Below, piece after piece: positions 1-8,937 of a stretch of DNA of 9,022 nt (the first letter of the stretch is position 1; every line of letters starts with the position of its first letter). A program made the translations under genes and the position numbers. Source of the DNA: Planctomycetaceae bacterium (GTDB taxonomy: Bacteria; Planctomycetota; UBA1135; GCA-002686595); contig JABWBL010000105.1 of the NCBI GenBank assembly GCA_013360535.1, positions 1-9,022 on the forward strand, written 5' to 3'. The notes under the pieces were generated by a model. That model did not search any database. It worked only from the letters and a program-made list of their open reading frames with translations, and had not been told where the DNA came from.

Positions 1-896
1 AACGTTGGGGACTCGCCGCGCGCGGCGCGCTCGTCGAAGCGGGCGGCGCTCCGTTCTCGTTCCGGCTCGCGACCGCCGACGAAGCCTGGTTCGCGAGCGC
101 ACCGGAGCTGTACCGCGCCGCGGCGGCGGCGCAGTGGGATCCGGGCAGTGCGATTCCCTGGGACGTCGCGCTCGAACATCCCGACGAGGTCGAGGACGCG
201 CTCGTCACGGTGCTCACGTACCTGATCGAGAACGAGACAGCGGCGCTGCTCGTGCCCGCGCGCTTCGCGACGCAAGTGCATCCGCAGTTCCGCGAGGTGC
301 TGCAGCTGCTCGCGCTCCAAGCTGCCGACGAAGCGCGCCATATCGAGGTCTTCGCGCGCCGCGCGGCGCTGCGGCGCACGGAACTCGGGCTCTCGACGAC
401 CGGCGGGCAGGCGTCGTTGCGCACGCTCGTCGAAGAGCCGGACTTCGACCGTGCGGCGCTGCTGCTCGGCGTGCTCGGCGAAGGCACGTTCGTCCACCTG
501 CTCACGTTCCTGCGTGAGCACGCACCGGACCGCTGCACAGCCGAGCTCATGCGTCTCGTGGCTGCGGACGAGGCCCGGCACGTCGCGTTCGCGATGGGCC
601 ATCTGGCCGAACGCGTCCGGCACGAGCCCACGCTGCTCGCGCGCCTCGCGTCTGCCGTGCGCGAGCGCCACGATGTGCTGCGCGGCACCGCCGGGCTCAA
701 CGAGGAGGTCTTCGACGCGCTCGTGCTGCTCGCGGCGGGCAGTTTTGAGCCCGCTGCGATCGCGCGCGGTCACGCGGCCGTGGTCGATCTCGTGGCGCAG
801 ATGGATGCGGGCCGCCGCATGCGCCTGCGCAAGCTCGGCTTCTCCGCCGACGACGCCGCGGGCCTGAGCGGCCTCCACACGCGCAACTTCATGTGA
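1..896 (+). CDS. Ferritin-like diiron-type protein, 5' truncated by the window edge
   Basis: The reading frame is open from base 3 with no stop, so the gene starts outside the window; the in-frame GTG at 210 is an internal valine and not the likely start. The visible 297 residues contain a helical bundle with two E-x-x-H motifs: E110-A-R-H113 and E190-A-R-H193, numbered from the codon at base 3. Each follows an earlier helix with a candidate glutamate ligand (E76 or E78 in the ENET segment; E160 in GEGTF). Two Glu plus two ExxH is the ligand pattern of ferritin-like diiron carboxylate proteins (oxidases, oxygenases, iron storage). Before the bundle lies a QWDP...IPWD segment. The last 40 residues are basic and end in RNFM. 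The substrate cannot be told; an oxygenase-like or redox role is inference. It converges on the PAS-like gene 9 nt downstream. The superfamily assignment is fairly safe, the exact family is not. Confidence 0.8.
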   Translation, partial: RWGLAARGALVEAGGAPFSFRLATADEAWFASAPELYRAAAAAQWDPGSAIPWDVALEHPDEVEDALVTVLTYLIENETAALLVPARFATQVHPQFREVLQLLALQAADEARHIEVFARRAALRRTELGLSTTGGQASLRTLVEEPDFDRAALLLGVLGEGTFVHLLTFLREHAPDRCTAELMRLVAADEARHVAFAMGHLAERVRHEPTLLARLASAVRERHDVLRGTAGLNEEVFDALVLLAAGSFEPAAIARGHAAVVDLVAQMDAGRRMRLRKLGFSADDAAGLSGLHTRNFM

Positions 897-905
897 CGCG
901 CGGGT

Positions 906-1538
906 TCAGGCCGAGCGCACGAGGTCGGGGTAGCGCGTCGCGAGGCACTGCGGGCACAGGCTGCCACTCGCATGGTCGGGCACGGCCTCGACCCACAACG
1001 GCACCCAATCCCAGTGCTCCGCCCGCCCTGCTCGGCGCACGCGCCGGCAGTGCACGCACTGCGCGATCAGGCCGTGTTCGTCGACGTACGTGCGCGCGTC
1101 CGCGGGCTGCGGACGCACGCAGGAGAGGTCGTGCGGTCGCTGCAGGACACGCTGGTGGCGCACGAGCAGGGCCCGCGCATCTCCGACGCTCTCGACGTTC
1201 ATCCGGAACAGGCGGAAGAGGCTGGGGCTCGAGCACTCGTACTCGCTCTGCCAAGGGTGCCCGCTCTCGAGCACGTCCAGCAGGTGCGAGCGGTAGTACT
1301 CGCGCAGCGGAGTCCCGACGCCGTCGAGGAACGATCGACCGACGCCCCACACGCCACGTCGGCCCGCGCCGTTCGACTCGCCAAACCGTTGCCACGCACG
1401 GTTGACCCACGCGATCGAGAGGTCCGGCCACAAGCCGCAGGCCGAATCCCGGCTCGTATCAAGCTCCCGGCGGACCTCCGCCGGCAGCAGTTCCTGGAAC
1501 TGCCTCGCGCCCTGCGCCTCGCTCGAAGTGTCGGCCAT
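906..1538 (-). CDS. PAS-like protein with C-terminal four-cysteine (zinc-ribbon-like) tail
   Basis: The product has 210 residues. After about 30 variable residues comes a PAS-like stretch, residues 34-135: CGLWPDLSIAWVNRAW, then WGVGRSFLDG, then a helix with REYYRSHLLDVL, then ESGHPWQSEYECSSP and a closing strand LFRMNVESVGDARALLVRH. This order (strand, N-R-W helix, linker, strands) matches PAS sensor folds. The C-terminal part has QC161VHC164RRV and LC195PQC198, a probable structural zinc site, around a conserved-looking WDWVP. No kinase, cyclase or DNA-binding output domain is present, so it may be a free-standing sensor or adaptor; that is inference. I chose ATG 1538 (MADTSSEAQ) because the in-frame ATG at 1580 adds only an Arg-rich stretch and has no ribosome site; the site before 1538 (CGAGC) is itself weak. 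It is transcribed away from the small membrane protein gene and convergently with the diiron gene. Confidence 0.75.
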   Translation of the reverse strand: MADTSSEAQGARQFQELLPAEVRRELDTSRDSACGLWPDLSIAWVNRAWQRFGESNGAGRRGVWGVGRSFLDGVGTPLREYYRSHLLDVLESGHPWQSEYECSSPSLFRLFRMNVESVGDARALLVRHQRVLQRPHDLSCVRPQPADARTYVDEHGLIAQCVHCRRVRRAGRAEHWDWVPLWVEAVPDHASGSLCPQCLATRYPDLVRSA

Positions 1539-1646
1539 GCTGCTCGTTGGAGTCGACCAGATCCGGCGCCGCCTCCCCATGGGCCGACGGGCGCAGTTTC
1601 GCCGCCGAGACTTCGAGCGCCGTTTCTCCGCGGATTCTCGGCCCTA

Positions 1647-1659
1647 GTTCGTAGCGAAC
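1647..1659. promoter_or_regulatory. Short inverted repeat in the divergent spacer (candidate operator)
   Basis: GTTCG-TAG-CGAAC is a perfect 5-bp inverted repeat with a 3-nt spacer. It lies in the 161-nt non-coding stretch (1539-1699) between the divergent PAS-like and DUF2892-type genes, about 40 nt upstream of the latter's start. It could be an operator or part of a promoter, but a repeat this short may arise by chance, and I see no convincing -35/-10 pair. Nothing else in the spacer stands out. Confidence 0.2.
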
Positions 1660-1686
1660 CGTCGCGTGGCCAACCGAGGATGCAGC

Positions 1687-1690
1687 GGAG
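1687..1690 (+). promoter_or_regulatory. Ribosome binding site of the DUF2892-type gene
   Basis: GGAG lies 9 nt before ATG 1700. This supports that start over the second in-frame ATG at 1706. Confidence 0.55.
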
Positions 1691-1699
1691 CCCCTCGCC

Positions 1700-1894
1700 A
1701 TGCAGATGCACTACCTGATCCGCGCGATCGCCGGAACTTTCGTCCTCGTCTCCCTCGCGCTCGGCCACTGGGTCAGCCCGTGGTGGTTCCTCTTCACTGC
1801 CTTCGTCGGCGCCAACCTGCTGCAATCCTCCGTCACGCACTGGTGCCTGATGGAGAAGATCCTCGAACGCGCCGGCGTTCCTTCAGCGCGCTGA
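1700..1894 (+). CDS. Small inner-membrane protein, DUF2892 / YgaP-like transmembrane family
   Basis: This 64-residue protein matches the pattern of the DUF2892 (YgaP transmembrane domain) family almost throughout: an N-terminal Y-L-I-R-A-I-A-G-T-F helix, a glycine break (LALGHWVSPWW), a second helix FLFTAFVGANLLQSSVT, then a short cytosolic-type tail HWCLMEKILERAGV. Two hydrophobic helices form a hairpin (about residues 5-22 and 28-44), and full length is typical for the stand-alone form. In other bacteria the domain occurs alone or fused to rhodanese, often near sulfur or redox genes. Here the single cysteine C49 sits where relatives often carry a Cys-Pro. Its function is unknown. The gene stands alone: it diverges from the PAS-like gene and converges on the GH127 gene, whose stop is 24 nt away. 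Start supported by GGAG at 1687. Confidence 0.85.
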   Translation: MQMHYLIRAIAGTFVLVSLALGHWVSPWWFLFTAFVGANLLQSSVTHWCLMEKILERAGVPSAR

Positions 1895-1918
1895 CCTCGG
1901 ACGTTTCGAGCCTGAAAG

Positions 1919-4444
1919 CTAGTCCGCGAGCTGCACTCGCCACTCGAGCACGCCGGCGGAGCGGTCAGGGGCGAGCAACGCGACGAGGCGCAGGGACCGA
2001 GTGCTCATGAGAGGAGCGGAGAACGACAGCGAGCACCAACGGTCGCGCGCAGGCTCGTCCTTGATGAAGGGCTCGACCGTGCGCCAAACGCCGGATTCGT
2101 CGAGGGCTTCGATGCGCCAGTCGCGCGGAACGGCGCAGCCGCCGCCGGGCGTGTCGTCGAACCAGTAGACTTCACACTCCTCGACGAGGAGCGGAGCAGG
2201 GAAGTCGTACTGCACCCACTGCTCGTTGCCCTTCTCGGGCCACCAGGTGTGGCGCGCGATCGTGGAGTCGTTGGAGGTCAGGGGCACCGCACCATCGAGG
2301 CAGGCGAGCGGAGTGTCGGAGCCGAAGCAGTGCGAGGCCGTGACCTTCCAGTCGGGATGCGGCGAGGCGGGCGGCATCGGCCAGTCCAGTCCTGAGGAAC
2401 CGGCCCCAGCGACCGGGAAGGCGCTGATGCGCAGCCGTGCGGCGCCCATCGGGACAAGCTCGACCTCTTCGACCTGCGCGTCCGCGACGACGGGGCTCGG
2501 CACGAGGCGCGCGACGAGGCCGTGCTCGTCGAGCTTCCAGCCCGGCGCCTTGCGAGCGCGCACGACGAGACGTGAGGGCACGTGCTCGAGCGTCCACACC
2601 TCGCGCAGATCGCTGATTTCTCCGTGGGTTTCGCGCACGACCGGCGAGCTGTCGCCGAGCTCGAGCGCGTAGTTCCACGGCGCGGCGGGAAAGTACTCGA
2701 AGGCCGGCCAAGCGTCCGTGCCACCCGAGCGTTCGACGCGTTCGGGAATGCCGAGCGCGTAGGTCAGCGGTCCACGCTGCACGCTCACCGCGCCCTTGTT
2801 GTCGTCCCAACGCACCAGTTCCAGTTCGGTGCGCAGGTTCACGTCGAGCACATCGCCGGGGTTCCACTCGCGTTCGAGACGCAAGTAACGGCCGGCGACG
2901 ACCTCCGCGGGAACTTCGTGGCCGTTGAGCATCACCGTGCCGCCACAGGCCCAACCCGGAAGCCGCAGCACGAGCGGGAAACGCTCGCCGTTCGCGCGCA
3001 CGACACGCACGGCGACCTCCGTGCGGAACGGATAGTCGCTCGAGCACTCGAATTCGACTTCGCGGCCTTGCTCCCCCACTTTCGCCTTCACGCGGCTCGC
3101 GAGCGGCACCATCAGCGCGAGGCCATCGTCCGCCGTCGCCATCCACAGGTGCTGCGCGAGGTACGGCCAGCCATGGCCGACGTTGTGCTGGCAGCAGCGG
3201 TGATCGTTCGGATCGAAGCAGAACATGGGACCCGAGTTCATGATGCCGGGGTTGTGCGAGCGGCGATCGGAGACGGCCATGTTCGGCGCGCTCAGATACC
3301 GCAGCGCCTTCAGGTCCGGCGTCTGCGCACCCGGCAAGCTGTTGAACGCGACGTCCTCTAGCCGGTCGGCCCACACAGGATCGCCGGTGACGAGCAGGAG
3401 CCGCTCGCAGGAGAACAGGAACTCGACCATGCCGCAGGTCTCGACGGCTTGGCGCGGATCGGTCGCGCCGGGTCGCGCGACTTCATCGGCGCCGAACAGT
3501 CCGCCGGGAACCTGGCCATATTTCTCGCGGAATTCGCGAAAGTTGCGCTCGGCGGCGCTGCGCTGGCGTTCGTCGTGCGAGTAGCTCGCGTACCACGTCG
3601 GCCCGCCGAAGCCCTCGAGCACGTTGACGTTGTGCCAGTCGATCACGCCGTCTTCCCAGCGCGCGGCGCAGCGCTGGATCTTCTCGGCGAGCTTGTACAG
3701 GTCGGCGCGCAGGGCCTCGTCCGTCGTGCGGTCGTGCAGCCACCAAACGCTCCACAAGTTGTCGCAGGCACGCAGGTGCTGCCAGTAAGGCGGAACGAAC
3801 TGCGCGTCGGTCAGCGTGAGCTGCCAACGGAAGTAGCGTGCGAGCAACTCGAGCACCCGCGGGTCGCCGGAGTGCTCGTGCCAGCTGCGCAGCGCGTCCA
3901 TCATCGGCATGTTGGGCCACAGGTCCCACTCACCGTCGGTCGAAGACACCGTCGACTTCGCGCCGTTGCCGCGTGGGCCGAAGAAGCCGTCGGGACGCTG
4001 GCTCGCGAGCGCGGCTTCGATCCAGATGCGCGCTTCCGCGATCGCGACCTCGTCGCCGAGCAAGTAGGCGCAGTCGCCGAAACCCTTGAGCCAGTACGGC
4101 ACTTCCTCCCACCCGTGGTCGCCTTCGCCCGTCGGGCTCAGCCACGCGTTGCCCGGCTTGCGCAGGAAGGGCGAAATCTCGCCCAGATGGCCGTGAAACC
4201 CCTCCATCTGCAGCTCGAGCTGCTCCCGCAGCCAACCGCGCGCCTCGACAGCACCGAGCGGCAGTTTCGAGAGCGGCTGCACCTCGAGCGGCGCGCGATG
4301 ACCACCGTACCAGCGGTTCGCGCGCACTGTCGGCAAGTGCTCGACGAGCGTGACCGTGACGTTCGCAGGGTTCGCGACCTCGTTCGTTCCCGGGGTCGCA
4401 CAACCGCAGGCGAGCGAAAGCAGCAGAATGGCAGCGCGTTTCAT
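1919..4444 (-). CDS. GH127-type (DUF1680) beta-L-arabinofuranosidase-like lipoprotein with C-terminal discoidin-like domain
   Basis: The 841-residue product begins MKRAAILLLSLACGCATPG, a short lipoprotein-type signal with a loose lipobox (C13 or C15 as lipidated Cys), so it is probably exported and membrane-anchored. Residues about 55-560 form the GH127 body: an (alpha/alpha)6-type helical domain with GHLGEISPFL, GDHGWEEVPYWLKGF and VLEGFGGPTWY, then beta domains with LVLRLPGWA and SVQRGPLTYAL. The metal/catalytic set known from HypBA1 of Bifidobacterium longum (Glu338, Cys340, nucleophile Cys417, Cys418) appears as E335-T-C337 and C417-C418-Q-H-N, so activity is likely. Residues about 697-841 look like an F5/8 type C (CBM32-like) carbohydrate-binding domain (TWWPEKGNEQWVQYDF). 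The expected substrate is a beta-L-arabinofuranosyl-containing plant or algal glycan, but GH127 relatives vary. It lies 33 nt after spoVR on the same strand. Start ATG 4444 has a good ribosome site. Confidence 0.9.
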   Translation of the reverse strand: MKRAAILLLSLACGCATPGTNEVANPANVTVTLVEHLPTVRANRWYGGHRAPLEVQPLSKLPLGAVEARGWLREQLELQMEGFHGHLGEISPFLRKPGNAWLSPTGEGDHGWEEVPYWLKGFGDCAYLLGDEVAIAEARIWIEAALASQRPDGFFGPRGNGAKSTVSSTDGEWDLWPNMPMMDALRSWHEHSGDPRVLELLARYFRWQLTLTDAQFVPPYWQHLRACDNLWSVWWLHDRTTDEALRADLYKLAEKIQRCAARWEDGVIDWHNVNVLEGFGGPTWYASYSHDERQRSAAERNFREFREKYGQVPGGLFGADEVARPGATDPRQAVETCGMVEFLFSCERLLLVTGDPVWADRLEDVAFNSLPGAQTPDLKALRYLSAPNMAVSDRRSHNPGIMNSGPMFCFDPNDHRCCQHNVGHGWPYLAQHLWMATADDGLALMVPLASRVKAKVGEQGREVEFECSSDYPFRTEVAVRVVRANGERFPLVLRLPGWACGGTVMLNGHEVPAEVVAGRYLRLEREWNPGDVLDVNLRTELELVRWDDNKGAVSVQRGPLTYALGIPERVERSGGTDAWPAFEYFPAAPWNYALELGDSSPVVRETHGEISDLREVWTLEHVPSRLVVRARKAPGWKLDEHGLVARLVPSPVVADAQVEEVELVPMGAARLRISAFPVAGAGSSGLDWPMPPASPHPDWKVTASHCFGSDTPLACLDGAVPLTSNDSTIARHTWWPEKGNEQWVQYDFPAPLLVEECEVYWFDDTPGGGCAVPRDWRIEALDESGVWRTVEPFIKDEPARDRWCSLSFSAPLMSTRSLRLVALLAPDRSAGVLEWRVQLAD

Positions 4445-4449
4445 GCGCG

Positions 4450-4456
4450 CCTCTCT
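4450..4456 (-). promoter_or_regulatory. Ribosome binding site of the GH127 gene
   Basis: On the minus strand AGAGAGG precedes ATG 4444 by 5 nt, in the 33-nt gap after spoVR. It supports this start, which also yields a complete signal peptide. The gap holds no clear terminator hairpin. Confidence 0.6.
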
Positions 4457-4477
4457 ACCACGCGGTGCGGCAGCGCG

Positions 4478-5779
4478 TCACGCCGGATCCGGCGCGGACT
4501 CGGTCACGTCCACGCTCTCGAACGTGCCTTCCGACCACACCAGCCGCTTCGCGACACCCTCGAGGCGAGTAGCGAGCCGCACCGGTCGCTTCCAGAGCGT
4601 CGCAACCCGCTGCAGCGTGTCGCTCGCCTTCTGCAAATCGAGGTCGCGGCCGTCGTGGCGATGGACGAGCTCGAGCGCGCGCCCATCGCCGACGCCACTG
4701 AGCTCGATGCGCGGCAGGCCGCCCCACGCAAGTTGCGTAAGCAGGCGCTCGCGCACCTTCGCCGCACTGCGGTCGGCGATCTCTTGCTTGCCGGTGCGCG
4801 CGTTCTTCTGGTGCACGAACAGCGCGTGGTGCGCGACGAACTCGTCGTCGAGCAGCAGGTCGACGAAGGACGCGTCATTGTGCGCGCGCCGCAGCTTGAA
4901 GAGATCCTCGCCGCGCGCTTCCGCATGGCGCCAGAGCTCGATGCCGAGCTTGTAGGGATTGAGCCGACCCGGAGCCTGCTGGGTCGCGCCACTGTGGCAG
5001 TCGGCGAAGTCCACGATCTCCGAGGAGTCGAGCACACCTCCCGTGAGGATGCGCGAGTGCCAGAAGGAGGCCCAGCCTTCGTTCATGATGCGCGTGAGCC
5101 GCTGCGGCAGGAAGTAACGCGCCTCGGCGCGAACTTGAGCGATGAGCTCGCGCTCCCAGTCCTCCAGCGGCGCATTCTCCGCGAGGAATCCGAGCACGTC
5201 GTAGGTCGGAGCCGTGATGGCGCCGCCCGCGGCGGACTTGCGCAGGCTGCGGCGCAGCTCGTCGTAAGGATCGACGAGCGTGTCGAGACTCAGGCACAGG
5301 TCGAGGAAGCGCTCGACACGTTCGATGCCGTGCCGCTCGATCTCGCGGCGAACTCGCACCGCATGCTGCGCCAGCGTGTCGAGCATCCCGCGATCGGTCG
5401 ACGCGAACCAAGCGTTGTGACGGAAGAAGTCGGCGTGCCCGCAGACATGCGCCATCACGAGCTTCTGCTCGCTCTCCGAGTTCGAGCGCACCAGGTACGC
5501 GACCACCGGGTCGGTGTTGATCACGAGCTCGTAGATGCGCGACAGGCCCCACGCATGCGTCTTCGACAGGCGCTCGTACTCCATGCCGAAACGCCACGAC
5601 GGCGCGCGCACGGGGAAACCACCGTAGGCGGCGAGCCCGTTGACGTCCGCGGCGTCGAGCCAGCGGAAGTCGAGCGCAAAGAAGTCGAGCCCGCGCGAGC
5701 GCGCGTCACGCTCGATTTCCGCTGCCCAGCGCCGCAAGTTCGGCGGCAGGCTCGACTGCGACCGTCGTGCGCCATCCAT
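4478..5779 (-). CDS. spoVR: SpoVR / YcgB family protein
   Basis: The 433-residue product carries the SpoVR hallmark blocks in order: GLDFFALDF (30-38), FPVRAPSWRFGMEYER (55-70), RIYELVINTDP (81-91), MAHVCGHADFFRHNAWF (109-125), FLAENAPLEDWE (198-209), AEARYFLPQRLTRIMNEGWASFWH (218-241) and NPYKLGIELW (274-283). SpoVR takes part in spore cortex formation in Bacillus, and YcgB is a stationary-phase protein in E. coli; the biochemical activity is unknown. The His/Glu-rich HxxGHxxFF and NEGWAxxWH motifs look able to bind metal, which is inference. It is shorter than Bacillus SpoVR (about 470) or E. coli YcgB (about 510), chiefly in the C-terminal part. I chose ATG 5779, 5 nt after the yhbH/yeaH stop; GTG 5785, overlapping that stop by 1 nt (TAGTG), is a good alternative, with GGAG at 5796-5799. 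It is third in the prkA operon. Confidence 0.93.
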   Translation of the reverse strand: MDGARRSQSSLPPNLRRWAAEIERDARSRGLDFFALDFRWLDAADVNGLAAYGGFPVRAPSWRFGMEYERLSKTHAWGLSRIYELVINTDPVVAYLVRSNSESEQKLVMAHVCGHADFFRHNAWFASTDRGMLDTLAQHAVRVRREIERHGIERVERFLDLCLSLDTLVDPYDELRRSLRKSAAGGAITAPTYDVLGFLAENAPLEDWERELIAQVRAEARYFLPQRLTRIMNEGWASFWHSRILTGGVLDSSEIVDFADCHSGATQQAPGRLNPYKLGIELWRHAEARGEDLFKLRRAHNDASFVDLLLDDEFVAHHALFVHQKNARTGKQEIADRSAAKVRERLLTQLAWGGLPRIELSGVGDGRALELVHRHDGRDLDLQKASDTLQRVATLWKRPVRLATRLEGVAKRLVWSEGTFESVDVTESAPDPA

Positions 5780-5784
5780 CGCCA

Positions 5785-6891
5785 CTACCGCCCCGCTCCG
5801 AGGAAAGCGCGCAACGTGTCGGCGATCTCGTCGCGCTCGGCGACGTTCGTCGTGACCACCCGATCGTCGCCGAGGAACGCGTGGTCGAGGTCCTTCTTGA
5901 ACTGGCCCGAGCCGTAGGCCGAACGCACCTGCCCGTAGCAGAACTGGTTCACGCGCGGGAGCAGCTCGTCGCGCAACAGCGAGACGCAACGTTCGGTGTC
6001 GCGCGCGGACCAGTTGTCGCCATCGGAATAATGGAACGGGTAGATGTTCCACTCGTCGGCGGGATAGCGCGAGCGGATCAGGTCGAGGCACAGCTCGTAG
6101 GCCGAGCTGATGCGCGTGCCGCCGGACTCGCGCAGGTGGAAGAACGTGTCGTGGTCGACCTGCTTCGCGGTCGCGTCATGCACGAGATAGACGACCTCGA
6201 GGTTGCGGTACTGGCTGCGCAGCCACGTGTCGATCCAGAACGCCTCGATGCGCACGATCTCCTTCTGCTCGCGCCCCATCGAACCGGACACATCCATCAT
6301 GTGAAAGACCACGGCCGAGCTGTCGGGCACGGGAGCCGGACGGCGGCTCTTGAAGCGGAAGTCCTCGCGCTGCGGGACGACACGCGGATGTTCGGGATCC
6401 CACTGCCCCGACGCGATCGTGCGGCGCAGGGCGCTGCGAAAGGTGCGCCGGAAGTGGCGCAACGAGTCGGGACCGGACGAGCGCACTCCGTTGTAGCGGC
6501 CCGCGTCGCTCTCGATCTCGCGTCGGCCGCGCGGCTCGACGTGCGGCAATCCGAGCTCTCGCCCGAGCATTTCCGCCAGTTCCTCGAGCTCGACCTCGAC
6601 TTCGACGGCGTGTTCGGCGTTTGCGTTGCCCGCCGCGCCTTCGCCCGGCTCGCCCTCGCCCCCTTCGGACAGGGCGTCGCCTCGCGCGCCTTGCCCTTGC
6701 CCGACGCCGTCATCGTCCTCGTTCGCGAACTCGAAGTGCGGAAGTTCGATCTGCGGCAGCGGCACGCTCACCGTCTTGCCCGCGTGCTTCGCGAGCAGCT
6801 CCGGCGTCGACAAGTAGCGCCGCAGGTCGCTGCGGATGCGACCGCGGACGATCTCGCGAAAGCGCTCGCGATCCGCCTCGATCCGGAACAC
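5785..6891 (-). CDS. yeaH: YhbH/YeaH family (DUF444) von Willebrand A protein
   Basis: The 368-residue product is the usual partner of PrkA. Residues 1-55 are a basic helix and a strand (VSVPLPQIELPHFEF). Residues 57-105 are a low-complexity Gly/Glu/Asp-rich linker, as in relatives. Residues 190-365 are a vWA domain with a full MIDAS-type site: D200-V-S202-G-S204, T259 in SGGTRISSA, and SDGDN (289-293). The motifs FWIDTWLRSQY, EVVYLVHDATAKQVD and WNIYPFHYSDGDNW match the family closely. Length is nearer Bacillus YhbH (about 400) than E. coli YeaH (427), so either name is defensible. Known family context: in E. coli YeaG and YeaH act together in prolonged nitrogen starvation. Binding of a metal-dependent partner or PrkA substrate is inferred from the vWA-AAA+ pairing, as in MoxR systems. 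It starts at GTG 6891, 3 nt after the prkA stop, with GAAGGAGG upstream inside prkA. Confidence 0.93.
   Translation of the reverse strand: MFRIEADRERFREIVRGRIRSDLRRYLSTPELLAKHAGKTVSVPLPQIELPHFEFANEDDDGVGQGQGARGDALSEGGEGEPGEGAAGNANAEHAVEVEVELEELAEMLGRELGLPHVEPRGRREIESDAGRYNGVRSSGPDSLRHFRRTFRSALRRTIASGQWDPEHPRVVPQREDFRFKSRRPAPVPDSSAVVFHMMDVSGSMGREQKEIVRIEAFWIDTWLRSQYRNLEVVYLVHDATAKQVDHDTFFHLRESGGTRISSAYELCLDLIRSRYPADEWNIYPFHYSDGDNWSARDTERCVSLLRDELLPRVNQFCYGQVRSAYGSGQFKKDLDHAFLGDDRVVTTNVAERDEIADTLRAFLGAGR
5796..5799 (-). promoter_or_regulatory. Candidate ribosome binding site of spoVR
   Basis: GGAG on the minus strand, inside the last codons of the yhbH/yeaH gene, lies 10 nt before GTG 5785 and 16 nt before ATG 5779. 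The spacing fits the GTG better, which is why the start of spoVR is uncertain by two codons. Confidence 0.4.
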
Positions 6892-6894
6892 GGC

Positions 6895-8933
<2,039 letters not shown>

Positions 8934-8937
<4 letters not shown>

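Noticed and set aside
210..896. GTG 210 as the start of the diiron gene
   Set aside because: The frame is open and protein-like upstream to the window edge, with an IPWD-type segment that belongs to the same protein, so the GTG is an internal codon.
1865..1880. Hairpin GAACGC-GCCG-GCGTTC near the end of the DUF2892-type gene, as a terminator
   Set aside because: The 6-bp stem is perfect, but it lies inside the coding region and is not followed by a T-run.
1896..1930. CTCGGAC ... GTCCGCGAG as a two-way terminator between the converging genes
   Set aside because: The stem needs a two-base bulge and a 19-nt loop, has no T-run and overlaps the end of the GH127 gene; too weak to annotate.
2582..3361. 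A 259-codon plus-strand frame inside the GH127 gene
   Set aside because: It is antisense to conserved GH127 blocks including the CC motif, has no ribosome site and gives a composition typical of shadow frames.
3449..5917. An 822-codon open frame on the plus strand, antisense to the GH127, spoVR and yhbH/yeaH genes
   Set aside because: It crosses several well-supported minus-strand genes, its product is Arg/Ala/His-rich without recognisable motifs, and long antisense frames are expected in GC-rich genes with G/C third positions. Its length is striking, but the sense genes explain the sequence.
4478..6091. A 537-residue SpoVR starting at 6091
   Set aside because: The extra 104 residues lie within the yhbH/yeaH gene in another frame, are Arg-rich and lack SpoVR similarity; SpoVR blocks begin after ATG 5779.
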